This document shows positions 7,708-15,801 of a stretch of DNA of 28,011 nt, one piece after another (the first letter of the stretch is position 1; the number at the start of each line of letters is the position of its first letter). The position numbers were made by a program, and so were the translations under genes. The notes below the pieces were generated by a model. That model was not told where the DNA came from, did no database searches, and worked only from the letters and a program-made list of their open reading frames with translations. Origin of the DNA: JAGNLA01 sp964472265 (GTDB taxonomy: Bacteria > Caldisericota > Caldisericia > JAAYUI01); NCBI GenBank assembly GCA_964472265.1, contig CAYYJO010000022.1:1-28011 (forward strand). The letters are read 5' to 3'.

Positions 7708-8578
7708 GAATCTGCCCCTTCAGAAGTCTCTGGGAGAGCTGAACCAGCAGGAATGTAAACAGAAGGAGCACAACGCCAATTACAAACAACGCATTGTAGT
7801 GGGTGTCTCCAAATCTTACCTCACCCATCTCGGCAGCAATGGTTGCCGTCATGGTCCTCACGGTTGACAGGGGATTGGCTGTGAGAACCGGCGAGTTTCC
7901 ACTGACCATCAGAACGGCCATAGTCTCTCCTATCACCCTTCCAACGCCAAGCAATATGCCTGAGAGGATGCCAGACATCGCTGCAGGAACGGTAACTTGC
8001 CAGGCTGTCTGAAGTTTTGTTGCACCCATTGCAAACGAGCCTTCACGGTATGAGAACGGAACAGATTTTATTGCGTCTTCTGCGAGGGTTATGATCGTCG
8101 GAAGAGCCATCAGCGCGAGGAGCAGGGAGGCAGTGAGCGCCGATGTGCCAGTGGAAAGCCCAAAAATGTTTTTTACGATCGGCGAAAGCACAACCAGGCC
8201 AAAGAAGCCCATTACGACAGATGGGATACCGGCAAGAAGCTCGATGAAAGGCTTAAGTATTTCACGTTCAAAAGGTCTCGAAAACTCTGAAATGTAGACG
8301 GCTGTTACCACTCCGAGAGGGACAGCGATAAGGATGGCCAAGAAAGTTACAAGGAGTGAGCCGCACAAAAGAGGCAGGATACCATATTCAGGGGTTCCAA
8401 AAGTCACAGGATTCCAGTTAGCGCTAAAGAGACTGAAAAAATTGGTTTTTGCAAAAAACGGAAAAGCTTCCTTGCCCAAAAACAAAAAGATGAGCAGGAC
8501 GATGAGGATGGTGGTTGAGGCGGCCATCATGAGACCGAACTTTACGAATCCCTCTTTTTTCTGCCAGCCAAACCTCAT
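7700..8578 (-). CDS. pstC: Phosphate ABC transporter permease PstC
   Basis: The second membrane subunit of the phosphate importer, 292 residues with six predicted helices. The first helix follows a short basic N-terminus (MRFGWQKKEG). The PstB-contact loop is 'SYREGSFAMGATKLQTA' and the conserved 'GVGRVIGETMAVLMV' segment follows. ATG 8578 is preceded by a G-rich stretch (GGGGGAAG) about 7 nt away, a weak ribosome-binding site, 28 nt behind the pstS stop. This fits its place after pstS in the operon. Confidence 0.97.
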   Translation of the reverse strand: MRFGWQKKEGFVKFGLMMAASTTILIVLLIFLFLGKEAFPFFAKTNFFSLFSANWNPVTFGTPEYGILPLLCGSLLVTFLAILIAVPLGVVTAVYISEFSRPFEREILKPFIELLAGIPSVVMGFFGLVVLSPIVKNIFGLSTGTSALTASLLLALMALPTIITLAEDAIKSVPFSYREGSFAMGATKLQTAWQVTVPAAMSGILSGILLGVGRVIGETMAVLMVSGNSPVLTANPLSTVRTMTATIAAEMGEVRFGDTHYNALFVIGVVLLLFTFLLVQLSQRLLKGQIRE

Positions 8579-8606
8579 CGCCGCTCTTCCCCCGTTTATT
8601 CCTTAT

Positions 8607-9521
8607 TTACTTGAGTGGGATAAATCCCATTTCCTTCACAATTGCCTGTCCTGCATCACTCTTCATGAAGTCGAAGTAAGCTCTGATTGCGTCAGACTTC
8701 TTCTCTGCGACAGAGATTGTGTAGAGAGCCCTTGAGATCGGGTATTCGCCTGAGTGGATGGTTGACTCTGATGGCAGATATGCTGGCATGGTATTATCTT
8801 TTTTGACCTTGAGAATCTTGACCGATGCACCAGCTTCAGTTGCATAACCAAGGCCAGCGTATCCGATCGCCCACTTGTCGTTCTTTGTCTGCTCAATGAT
8901 TGGCGATGTCGCTGCAAGGAACTGCGCATCTTTCCTATAGTCCTGCTTCTTCATGACATGTTCCTGGAAGAATGCGTAGGTGCCTGATGTGTTTTCTCTT
9001 GAGAGAACAACTATTGGTTGGTCTTCCCCTCCAAGGTCCTTCCAGCTTTTGTACTCGCCGGTATAGATCTTTGAAAGCTGGTCAATGGTCACCTCTTCAA
9101 TCGGGTTTTCCGGGTTGATTACAACGGCTATTCCATCAAAAGCCACAGCGACATCTTCGAGTGTCAGACCCTTTGCCTTTGCGTCTTCACGCTCTTGATC
9201 CTTGAGGTCTCTTGATGAGTTGGCAAGGTCGGTTGTGCTCTCAAGAAGCTGGGTTATCCCAACGCCTGAACCGCCGCCATTGACCGTTATCTTCACTTCC
9301 GGATTTGCCTTCATGAAATCTTCAGCGAAAACTGATGTGAGTTGGAGCATTGTATCTGAACCCGTAATAACAATGCTGCCTTGTAGGGTTGGATTGTTAT
9401 CGGTCTGAGTGTTGCCGGTCTGGTTGTTGCCGTCGTTTGTGGGCTGCTCACCGCATGCGCCGAGAGCCACCATCGAAACGATCATTGCTGCTGTCATAAG
9501 TACTGCCGTTATTTTCTTCAT
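8607..9521 (-). CDS. pstS: Phosphate-binding lipoprotein PstS
   Basis: PstS captures phosphate outside the membrane and delivers it to PstCA. The 304-residue precursor has a lipoprotein signal peptide with the lipobox LGAC (lipidated Cys23). A Gln/Asn/Thr-rich tether follows, and then a family PstS domain beginning 'SIVITGSDTMLQL'. Phosphate-contacting segments typical of the family are visible: GSDTM, NGGGSGVGI, SSRDL and ENTSGTYAFF. AAGGAG lies 6 nt before the ATG. The gene follows phoR with a 38-nt gap and no promoter or phosphate box is obvious there, so it is probably read from the phoB promoter. Lipid anchoring, rather than a free periplasmic form, is the arrangement used in Gram-positive-like and many deep-branching bacteria. 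Confidence 0.97.
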   Translation of the reverse strand: MKKITAVLMTAAMIVSMVALGACGEQPTNDGNNQTGNTQTDNNPTLQGSIVITGSDTMLQLTSVFAEDFMKANPEVKITVNGGGSGVGITQLLESTTDLANSSRDLKDQEREDAKAKGLTLEDVAVAFDGIAVVINPENPIEEVTIDQLSKIYTGEYKSWKDLGGEDQPIVVLSRENTSGTYAFFQEHVMKKQDYRKDAQFLAATSPIIEQTKNDKWAIGYAGLGYATEAGASVKILKVKKDNTMPAYLPSESTIHSGEYPISRALYTISVAEKKSDAIRAYFDFMKSDAGQAIVKEMGFIPLK

Positions 9522-9559
9522 TTGTATCTCCTTATTGGTTTACGCCAACAAAGTAACTT

Positions 9560-11341
9560 TCAACTGTTAGGCAATTGTGAGGATTCCAAAATCGGAAGGG
9601 TGATCGTAAAAGTGCTTCCTATTCCTAGATCACTCACAACCGAGACCTTGCCATTGTGAGCCTGGACGATGTGTTTGACAATTGCCAGGCCAAGGCCTGT
9701 TCCACCGTTTGAACGGTCGCGCCCTTTGTCAACCCTGTAGAATCTTTCAAAGAGTCTTGGCAGGTGGTGTTTTTCGATGCCCATTCCTTCGTCCCTTACG
9801 TTGATCTCGTACTCTTCACCAACAACGGCTCCAGTCACCCAGATGGTTTTGCCGGAATAACTGTAGTTGATTGCATTGTCAATCAGATTTGAGACTGCGT
9901 GTTCAATAAGGTTGAGGTTCATTTTGCACTTTGCAGATTTTACGTTTGCATCAATCTTTATGCCTTTCAGAGAGGCTTTGTCGCGCATGTAGGCGATTGA
10001 AAGCTCAACGGCTTTCTTTGGGTCAGCGTCGTCAAATTCAATTCTGCCTGCACTCTGGGCTTCCTCAATCTTCGAAAGCTCCATCAGGTCTTCAACTATT
10101 CCATTCAGGCGTGCCGCATGTTTTGCGATAATGCCGAGGAACTTCTCCAGGTCTTCAGGATTATCCTTTGCCCCGCCTTGAAGCGTTTCGATGAAGCCCT
10201 TGATTGAAGTAATCGGAGTTCGCAGTTCATGGCTCACGTTTGAGACAAACTCTTTCCTGATGTTTTCAAGGTGGCGCAGTTTTGTGATGTCGGCAAGAAC
10301 AATGATCACACCTGCCAATGAACCATCGGATTCTTTCAGTGGGTTGCCGGTTAGCTTGACGACCCTTTCGTCCTGACCAAGCAAAATTATTTCACTCTCC
10401 TCAAGATTCCCTGATTCAAGCGCTTTTTTTATGAACCCAAGCAGACCCACATCTCTCGTTGCCTCCTGCATCAGTCTGCCACGCATCGTTTTAACATCAA
10501 TGCCGAGGAGTTGGCAGGCAAAGTGGTTCATGCCAATCAACCTCTCATCAAGCCCAACCGCCATTACCCCTTCGGTCATGCTCTCGAGAACGCCGTCAAG
10601 CATGTTTCTTTGGGCATCGAGACTGTTCATGACTGTCCTGATCTTCTGCGCCGTCTCGTTCATACCGTTGGCAATTTCCGAAAACTCAAGCGTGCTTGAA
10701 GGTTTTATTTTGTAATCAAAGTTGCCTTGGCCAAACTCGTTGAGTCCTCTTCTGAGTCCGAGCAAAGGGATCGTTACGCCACGGGAAACAAGCACTGTCG
10801 CCAGTCCGGCAATGATTATCGATGCAAGGAGAGAGATGAGCAACAAGCCAACGAGCTTTGCATTGGCTTCTATCGTCTTGGGCGAAGGCATCGAAACGAT
10901 CAGGGCTGCAACCAGTTCCATATCATCCATTACCGGTGTGGAGCACACCAGACTTGTTTGTTCGTCGAAAAGCTTCAGTTCGGCCGTCACCGGTTTTGCC
11001 TGAAGAAGTCTGTATTTCTGGAGCTTGTCGGAGATAGCCGGAAGGTCTTCTGAAACGGAATCGGCGATTATGTCACCATTTGTTGCAGTGAGCGTGATTC
11101 TGACCGAGTTGGCTGAAGCCAGCTTCTCAATGGTTTTGCCAACATCCTTTGAACTGGCGAAATAGGATTTCACCACCTCTGGCTCGATAGCCCCTGATTT
11201 TGTCAAAATGGACTGCCTGGCAGAATCCATAAAAAGCGATGTCGTTTGCGTTGCCGTTAGTATCGTCTGGATGGCAAGCAAAACTACGGCTATCAAAAGA
11301 AACGATAAAAAAAGCTTCCAAAAAATTCTTGTCTTTCTCAC
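9560..11341 (-). CDS. phoR: Phosphate-responsive sensor histidine kinase PhoR
   Basis: A 593-residue membrane kinase with the full Gram-positive-type PhoR layout. TM1 is at about 8-30, an extracellular sensor region at 31-161, TM2 at 162-186, HAMP at 187-238 and PAS at about 245-355. The HisKA domain contains FVSNVSHELRTPITS with phospho-acceptor His371. The HATPase domain (about 465-585) shows an N-box with NLIDNAINYS, the G1 box DEGMGI and the G2 box GGTGLGLAIVKHI. It phosphorylates PhoB and is probably held off by PhoU/Pst when phosphate is high. Its start codon overlaps the phoB stop by 4 nt (ATGA). Being clustered with phoB and pst, it is more likely PhoR than a WalK-type kinase, which has the same architecture. 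Confidence 0.93.
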   Translation of the reverse strand: MRKTRIFWKLFLSFLLIAVVLLAIQTILTATQTTSLFMDSARQSILTKSGAIEPEVVKSYFASSKDVGKTIEKLASANSVRITLTATNGDIIADSVSEDLPAISDKLQKYRLLQAKPVTAELKLFDEQTSLVCSTPVMDDMELVAALIVSMPSPKTIEANAKLVGLLLISLLASIIIAGLATVLVSRGVTIPLLGLRRGLNEFGQGNFDYKIKPSSTLEFSEIANGMNETAQKIRTVMNSLDAQRNMLDGVLESMTEGVMAVGLDERLIGMNHFACQLLGIDVKTMRGRLMQEATRDVGLLGFIKKALESGNLEESEIILLGQDERVVKLTGNPLKESDGSLAGVIIVLADITKLRHLENIRKEFVSNVSHELRTPITSIKGFIETLQGGAKDNPEDLEKFLGIIAKHAARLNGIVEDLMELSKIEEAQSAGRIEFDDADPKKAVELSIAYMRDKASLKGIKIDANVKSAKCKMNLNLIEHAVSNLIDNAINYSYSGKTIWVTGAVVGEEYEINVRDEGMGIEKHHLPRLFERFYRVDKGRDRSNGGTGLGLAIVKHIVQAHNGKVSVVSDLGIGSTFTITLPILESSQLPNS

Positions 11342-12015
11342 GATTCCTTAAACCTGTACCCCACGCCTCTCACCGTTTCAATCATTTCGCCGGATTCGCC
11401 AAGCTTTTTCCTCAGTCCAACGATGCAAACATCCACGGATCGGTCTGTAACCGGATAGTCTTCACCATGTATTGAATCAATAATTTGATATCTTGTAAAG
11501 ACCCATCCGGCATGTCTTACGAAATGGTGCAAAACATCAAACTCCATGGCAGTAAGCCTGACCTCTTTCCCATTCACCCGTACTGATCGCCTTATTGGGT
11601 CAATCTCGATATCGCCAGCGTTTATCCTGTCGCTCTCTGAAGCCGGATTCCTTCGCAGAACCGTCTTGACTCTCGCAACAAGAATCTTTGGGCTGAAGGG
11701 CTTTGTGATGTAGTCGTCGGCCCCCATTTCAAGACCCTTGATCACATCGCGTTCGTCGCCCTTTGCTGTTACCATGATGATTGGAATTTTGGCCAGATCG
11801 GGGTTATTCTTCATCGTTTTGCAAAACGTCAAGCCGTCCATCCCTGGGAGCATCAAATCAAGAACAACAAGCGACGGTTTCTCTGCCCTGATCTGCTTCA
11901 AACCCTCCTCGGAGGATTTTGCAAGACTGACTTCAAACCCTTCCTTTTTCAGGTTGTAGGCCTCAAGGATCGCTATGTCCTCATCATCTTCGATTACCAA
12001 CACTTTTTCACTCAT
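11338..12015 (-). CDS. phoB: Phosphate regulon response regulator PhoB (OmpR family)
   Basis: A 225-residue response regulator, also called PhoP in Gram-positive bacteria. The receiver domain has the acidic pocket EDDED (9-13), phospho-acceptor Asp53 in LDLMLPGMDG, and the conserved Thr and Lys in VTAKGDERD. The C-terminal winged-helix domain (about 125-223) ends with the usual 'VDVCIVGLRKKL...IETVRGVGYRF' pattern. It heads the phoB-phoR-pstSCAB-phoU operon and is probably autoregulated through the ACTAA repeats just upstream. No Shine-Dalgarno sequence precedes the ATG, which lies 6 nt after a TAAATT -10-like box. Confidence 0.95.
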   Translation of the reverse strand: MSEKVLVIEDDEDIAILEAYNLKKEGFEVSLAKSSEEGLKQIRAEKPSLVVLDLMLPGMDGLTFCKTMKNNPDLAKIPIIMVTAKGDERDVIKGLEMGADDYITKPFSPKILVARVKTVLRRNPASESDRINAGDIEIDPIRRSVRVNGKEVRLTAMEFDVLHHFVRHAGWVFTRYQIIDSIHGEDYPVTDRSVDVCIVGLRKKLGESGEMIETVRGVGYRFKES

Positions 12016-12021
12016 GCCAAC

Positions 12022-12054
12022 AATTTAGTTCCCGATTGTTAGTCTAGCGTTAGT
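12022..12054 (-). promoter_or_regulatory. phoB promoter region with ACTAA repeats (possible Pho box)
   Basis: Reading the minus strand, ACTAACG and ACTAACA occur with an 11-bp period (12054-12048 and 12043-12037). A third ACTAA lies 14 bp further on and merges into TAAATT (12027-12022), which sits 6 nt before the phoB ATG. No good -35 hexamer is present. Direct repeats of TTAACA-like hexamers at 11-bp spacing are the known binding pattern of Bacillus PhoP, so these are a plausible PhoB site; this is inference. Confidence 0.45.
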
Positions 12055-12079
12055 GGCTGGAAAATGGAACAGTAAATGA

Positions 12080-12106
12080 AAAACCCCTCCAATCAGGAGG
12101 GGTTTT
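12080..12106 (-). terminator. Intrinsic terminator after the mmd operon
   Basis: An 11-bp perfect stem (AAAACCCCTCC / GGAGGGGTTTT) with a 5-nt loop. Read on the minus strand it is followed by a T-run. It lies 17 nt after the mmdB stop and separates the decarboxylase operon from the phoB promoter. Confidence 0.88.
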
Positions 12107-12122
12107 ATTGGTTGAGAATGAT

Positions 12123-13325
12123 TTAGAGTGGTTTGCCGCTGAGCATTGCGAGCAAGGCACCTGCAGCAACAGCAGTGCCAATGACACCGGCCACGTTTGG
12201 TCCCATGGCGGCCATGATGAGGAAGTTGCCTGGGTCTTCTTTTTGGCCTTCAACCTGCACGGTTCTGGCAGACATTGGGACGGCTGAAACACCGGCTGCT
12301 CCAATCATAGGGTTGATCTTTCCGCCTGACAGCTTGTACATGAGCTTGCCAAGCAGAACTCCACCGGCTGCCGAGAAGCCGAAAGCGATGAAACCGAGGG
12401 CGATGATTGCCAGCGTTCTTGGCTGGAGGAATTCTGTTGCATTCATCGTAAAGCCGACAGACAGGCCAAGGAAGATGGTGACAATATTGACAAATTCGTT
12501 CTGAAGGGTTTTTGACAGGCGCTCAACCACTCCGCTCTCACGGATGAGGTTCCCGGCCATGAGGAGTCCGATAAGCGAGATTGCAGACGGAAGTATAATC
12601 GCACAAACAATGGTGCAGGCGATGGGAAAAATGATCTTTGTGGTTTGTGAAACAGGTTTGACCACATCCATTCTTACCCTTCGCTCCTGTGTGGTTGTCA
12701 AAGCCCTTATGACTGGAGGAAGAATCAGCGGAACCAGGGACATGTACGAATAGGCAGCCACAGCTATTGCGCCAAGGAGCTGGGGCGCCATCTTCTGGGC
12801 AAGGAATATGGCAGTGGGACCGTCAGCGCCTCCTATGATACCGATTGCAGCTGCATCTTTGATGCTGAACGAGAAATGGAAGATGGCTTCATTGGCCACA
12901 CCGAAAACAGTGATGGCAAGGAACATGGCGATAACAACACCGAACTGGGCTGCAGCTCCAAGCATGAATGTTATCGGTCTTGCAAGCAATGGCCCAAAGT
13001 CGGTCAAAGCTCCCAGACAGAAGAACATTATCACAGGCAGCAACTCGGTTTTTGTCAAAGTCGTGTAAATGACGTTGAGGAAACCTTCACTGCCACCAAT
13101 CCACGTTGATGACATCGACAGGGGAACTGGCAAATTGACAAGGATGCATCCGGTTGCAATCGGCAGAAGCAGCAACGGTTCAAACTTGAACTTCAGCGCA
13201 AGCAGATAAAGGATCAATCCAATGGCGACCATGATTACCCTGCCCCAGAGATCGTATCCAGGTGGGTAAGCGCCGAATGCCGAGGCGTCTATTATGCCCT
13301 TGAAGCCTTCAATGACTGGGTTCAT
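12123..13325 (-). CDS. mmdB: Sodium-pumping decarboxylase beta subunit (MmdB/OadB family)
   Basis: This membrane subunit decarboxylates carboxybiotin and exports sodium ions. The 400-residue protein carries the family hallmarks: GIIGGADGPTAIF (Asp168, the sodium/proton-coupling aspartate region), NPMIGAAGVSAVPMSARTVQ, and a C-terminal LIMAAMGPNVAGVIGTAVAAG segment. About nine to eleven membrane helices are expected. The start directly abuts the stop of the biotin-protein gene. OadB, MmdB and GcdB are hard to separate by sequence; the subunit is named from the carboxyltransferase in the same operon. Confidence 0.94.
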   Translation of the reverse strand: MNPVIEGFKGIIDASAFGAYPPGYDLWGRVIMVAIGLILYLLALKFKFEPLLLLPIATGCILVNLPVPLSMSSTWIGGSEGFLNVIYTTLTKTELLPVIMFFCLGALTDFGPLLARPITFMLGAAAQFGVVIAMFLAITVFGVANEAIFHFSFSIKDAAAIGIIGGADGPTAIFLAQKMAPQLLGAIAVAAYSYMSLVPLILPPVIRALTTTQERRVRMDVVKPVSQTTKIIFPIACTIVCAIILPSAISLIGLLMAGNLIRESGVVERLSKTLQNEFVNIVTIFLGLSVGFTMNATEFLQPRTLAIIALGFIAFGFSAAGGVLLGKLMYKLSGGKINPMIGAAGVSAVPMSARTVQVEGQKEDPGNFLIMAAMGPNVAGVIGTAVAAGALLAMLSGKPL

Positions 13326-13709
13326 TTACGCCAACTTTATCAGGACGGCTCCGGTTGCGACAGTGTCGCCTTCCTTCACAAGAACGTCGGCAACAGTTGC
13401 CGGCTCATCAGCAAGAACTTCATTCTCCATCTTCATGGCCTCAATGACCATGAGAAGATCGCCTGTGGCAACTTTCTGACCTTTTGTGACTGGAACCTTG
13501 AGTATCTTTCCAGGAATAGGTGCCATGACGTCCTTGCCGGCCATCTTTGCCTGTGGAGGCGGTGTTGGCGCTGCTGCAACTGGCGTGCCGGTTGTTACAG
13601 GAGCCGATTTTGGCATCTCAAACACTCTGGCTACCTGCGGTGTTCCGCCGATTTCCTCGACTTCGACATCATACTGCTTCCCATTGACTGTGATTTTGAA
13701 TTTTCTCAT
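13326..13709 (-). CDS. mmdC: Biotin carrier subunit of the sodium-pumping decarboxylase
   Basis: A 127-residue biotinyl protein that shuttles carboxybiotin between the alpha and beta subunits. The N-terminal 30 residues form a short strand-rich segment (MRKFKITVNGKQYDVEVEEIGG). Residues 34-57 are an Ala/Pro-rich flexible linker. The C-terminal biotinyl domain holds EAMKMENEV with biotinylated Lys93, 35 residues from the end as is usual. The gene follows mmdD by 16 nt and abuts mmdB. A separate carrier protein, not fused to the carboxyltransferase, matches methylmalonyl-CoA and glutaconyl-CoA decarboxylases. Confidence 0.94.
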   Translation of the reverse strand: MRKFKITVNGKQYDVEVEEIGGTPQVARVFEMPKSAPVTTGTPVAAAPTPPPQAKMAGKDVMAPIPGKILKVPVTKGQKVATGDLLMVIEAMKMENEVLADEPATVADVLVKEGDTVATGAVLIKLA

Positions 13710-13725
13710 CTCTCGTATCCTGCCT

Positions 13726-14091
13726 TCATGAATTTGTGGTCTTGTATTCTTTTACTGTGAACTCCGGCTTTGCCTGTCTTGATTTGCCAAGCGAGGCAAC
13801 CGCTGCAGAAATGACTGCGATCACTTCCGAATCGTCAACTTCAACTTTCCTTTGTTCCATTGGTTTTTTCTCCCTGTCGGTAAGCCATTTGACAAGATAA
13901 ATCAAGCCAGTGATGATGCCAAGAACTGTGAATACCGTCAGAAATGCGATGAATCCGACAATAAGGTCACCCATTATGTCCTTGTCGCTGACTTTGATGA
14001 TAAAGTAGACAATAAGGAAAATGAGCATGATTATCATGGCAACCAGGGTCACCCAGTCAACAATGAACATTCTGCGTTTCTGTTTTGTCAT
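13726..14091 (-). CDS. mmdD: Sodium-pumping decarboxylase delta/gamma subunit (OadG family)
   Basis: A 121-residue membrane-anchoring subunit that holds the complex together. It has two hydrophobic helices (about 12-32 and 40-68), one more than the single helix usual for OadG/MmdD. A charged stretch follows, and then the conserved 'DDSEVIAVISAAVASLG' helix common to the family. Its ATG overlaps the mmdA stop (ATGA), so it is coupled to mmdA. Its position between alpha subunit and biotin protein is the order known for the methylmalonyl-CoA decarboxylase operons of Propionigenium and Veillonella. Sequence conservation is low in this family, so position and the C-terminal motif carry the call. 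Confidence 0.87.
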   Translation of the reverse strand: MTKQKRRMFIVDWVTLVAMIIMLIFLIVYFIIKVSDKDIMGDLIVGFIAFLTVFTVLGIITGLIYLVKWLTDREKKPMEQRKVEVDDSEVIAVISAAVASLGKSRQAKPEFTVKEYKTTNS

Positions 14092-15638
14092 AATGGCATG
14101 TTCCCGTGCTTCTTGTGTGGAAGCGATTCTTTTTTTGTTTTCAGCATGTGGAGCGCCTGGGCGAGGTATGGCCGAGTGAATTCCGGGTTGATCACTGCAT
14201 CGACATACCCTCTTCTGGCAGCAACATACGGATTGCAGAAATTTTCTTCGTACTCATCAATTTTTTCTGCAGCAAGCGCATGTGGGTCGGCTGAGTTTTT
14301 CAGCTCTTCGCCAAACAGGAGCTGAACGGCTCCATCAGCGCCCATGACAGCAATTGAGGCCTGTGGCCACGCAAAGACCTGATCGGCTCCCATATCTCTC
14401 GAACACATTGCCAGATAAGCGCCGCCGTAGGCTTTTCTTAGAATGACTGTGATTTTTGGGACGGTTGCCTCGGCGTAGGCGTAGAGCATCTTTGCTCCAT
14501 GCCTAATGATTCCGCCATGTTCCTGCGAAACGCCTGGCAGGAAGCCTGGAACATCCACGAGGTTTATGAGTGGGATATTGAAACAGTCGCAGGTTCTTAT
14601 GAACTTTGACGACTTGTCCGAAGTGTCTATATCAAGGCATCCGGCAAGATGGTTCGGCTGGTTGGCAACGATGCCCACCGAGAAACCATCTATGCGAGCA
14701 AAGCCTGTGACGATATTCTTGGCAAATTCCGTCGCTACCTCAAAGAATTCGCCGTTGTCCGTAATTTCTTTGATTACTTTCCTGACATCGTATGATTTGT
14801 TCGGATCGACCGGCACCATATCAATGAGAGCTTCAGAGATGTTGTCGGGGTTTTCTGATTTCATCCGCTCAGGCTGCTGGCTACAGTTTTGCGGGAGATA
14901 GGTCAGGAGGTTTCTTACAGCTGCAAAGCATTCAGCCTCGTTACCGTGCCTGAATTGTGCCACCCCTGATTTGCCAGTGTGTGTTCTGGAACCGCCAAGC
15001 TTTTCCTTGTCGACTTCCTCGCCAGTGACAGATTTGATGATCTGCGGGCCAGTGATGAACATGTTTGAAATGCCATCGACCATGAAGATGAAGTCTGTGA
15101 GCGCAGGCGAGTATACCGCGCCGCCAGCCGACGGACCAAGGATGAGCGAGATTTGGGGGATAACGCCTGAATATATTGAGTTTCTGTAGAAGATTTTGCC
15201 ATAACCGGAGAGAGCGTCGACGCCATCCTGGATTCTTGCGCCACCGCTGTCGTTGATTCCGATGACAGGAGCGCCTGACTTTGCAGCCATGTCCATGATT
15301 TTTGCTATCTTCCCGCCATGCATCTCTGAAAGCGATCCGCCCATGACCGAGAAATCCTGGGAGAAAACGAAGACCAGCCTGCCATTTATCGAGCCATATC
15401 CGGTTACGACACCTTCACCAGGCACATATTCACCTGGGTAGTGGTCGACCAGTCTGTCGGCAATGAGCGCATCGGTCTCAACAAACGATTGTGGATCGAG
15501 CAGCTGTCTTATTCTTTCTCTAGCTGCCAGTTTTCCCCTCTTGGCTTGTTTGGCCTGTGCCTCAACAGTGTCGTTTTTGGCAAGCTCAAGCCTGTCTTCA
15601 TAGTCGGCTATCAAATCGTCTATGTTTTTCTGTCTCAC
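14088..15638 (-). CDS. mmdA: Methylmalonyl-CoA decarboxylase alpha (carboxyltransferase) subunit
   Basis: A biotin-dependent carboxyltransferase of the crotonase fold, about 516 residues, which moves CO2 from the acyl-CoA to biotin. The N-terminal half has SGGARIQDGVDALSGYG and the acyl-CoA loop GPSAGGAVYSPAL; the C-terminal half has VDVPGFLPGVSQEHGGIIRHGAK and LRKAYGGAYLAMCSRDMGAD, as in MmdA and PccB. With a beta pump subunit and no biotin carboxylase nearby, decarboxylation rather than carboxylation is indicated. Methylmalonyl-CoA is the most likely substrate; glutaconyl-CoA enzymes have a more distinct alpha subunit. A TTG at 15668 also opens this frame, but it overlaps the -35 box of a good promoter. 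GTG 15638 lies 7 nt after the -10 box and gives the start MRQKNIDDL, so I prefer it. Confidence 0.92.
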   Translation of the reverse strand: MRQKNIDDLIADYEDRLELAKNDTVEAQAKQAKRGKLAARERIRQLLDPQSFVETDALIADRLVDHYPGEYVPGEGVVTGYGSINGRLVFVFSQDFSVMGGSLSEMHGGKIAKIMDMAAKSGAPVIGINDSGGARIQDGVDALSGYGKIFYRNSIYSGVIPQISLILGPSAGGAVYSPALTDFIFMVDGISNMFITGPQIIKSVTGEEVDKEKLGGSRTHTGKSGVAQFRHGNEAECFAAVRNLLTYLPQNCSQQPERMKSENPDNISEALIDMVPVDPNKSYDVRKVIKEITDNGEFFEVATEFAKNIVTGFARIDGFSVGIVANQPNHLAGCLDIDTSDKSSKFIRTCDCFNIPLINLVDVPGFLPGVSQEHGGIIRHGAKMLYAYAEATVPKITVILRKAYGGAYLAMCSRDMGADQVFAWPQASIAVMGADGAVQLLFGEELKNSADPHALAAEKIDEYEENFCNPYVAARRGYVDAVINPEFTRPYLAQALHMLKTKKESLPHKKHGNMPL

Positions 15639-15645
15639 AAAACTA

Positions 15646-15673
15646 AGGTTAACCTTGGGGTTGGGCAAGTCAA
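15646..15673 (-). promoter_or_regulatory. mmd operon promoter, leaderless geometry
   Basis: On the minus strand TTGACT (15673-15668) is followed by a 16-nt spacer and TAACCT (15651-15646). Seven nt later comes GTG 15638. Transcription starting at the usual distance would begin at the GTG. Confidence 0.55.
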
Positions 15674-15801
15674 CTTAGGAATGGCAAACACTTTTTCACA
15701 TGTAAGCTGAAAATGTTAAAGCGTTTAACTCGAGGGCATACTCTGCATCGTTTACAATTGCCCCACTTTATTTCGTCATCCAAAGAGGCTAAGATTTGAG
15801 C

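Noticed and set aside
12123..15668. Oxaloacetate decarboxylase or propionyl-CoA carboxylase
   Set aside because: The alpha subunit is of the acyl-CoA carboxyltransferase type, not the pyruvate-carboxylase type of OadA, and no biotin carboxylase is encoded while a membrane beta subunit is.
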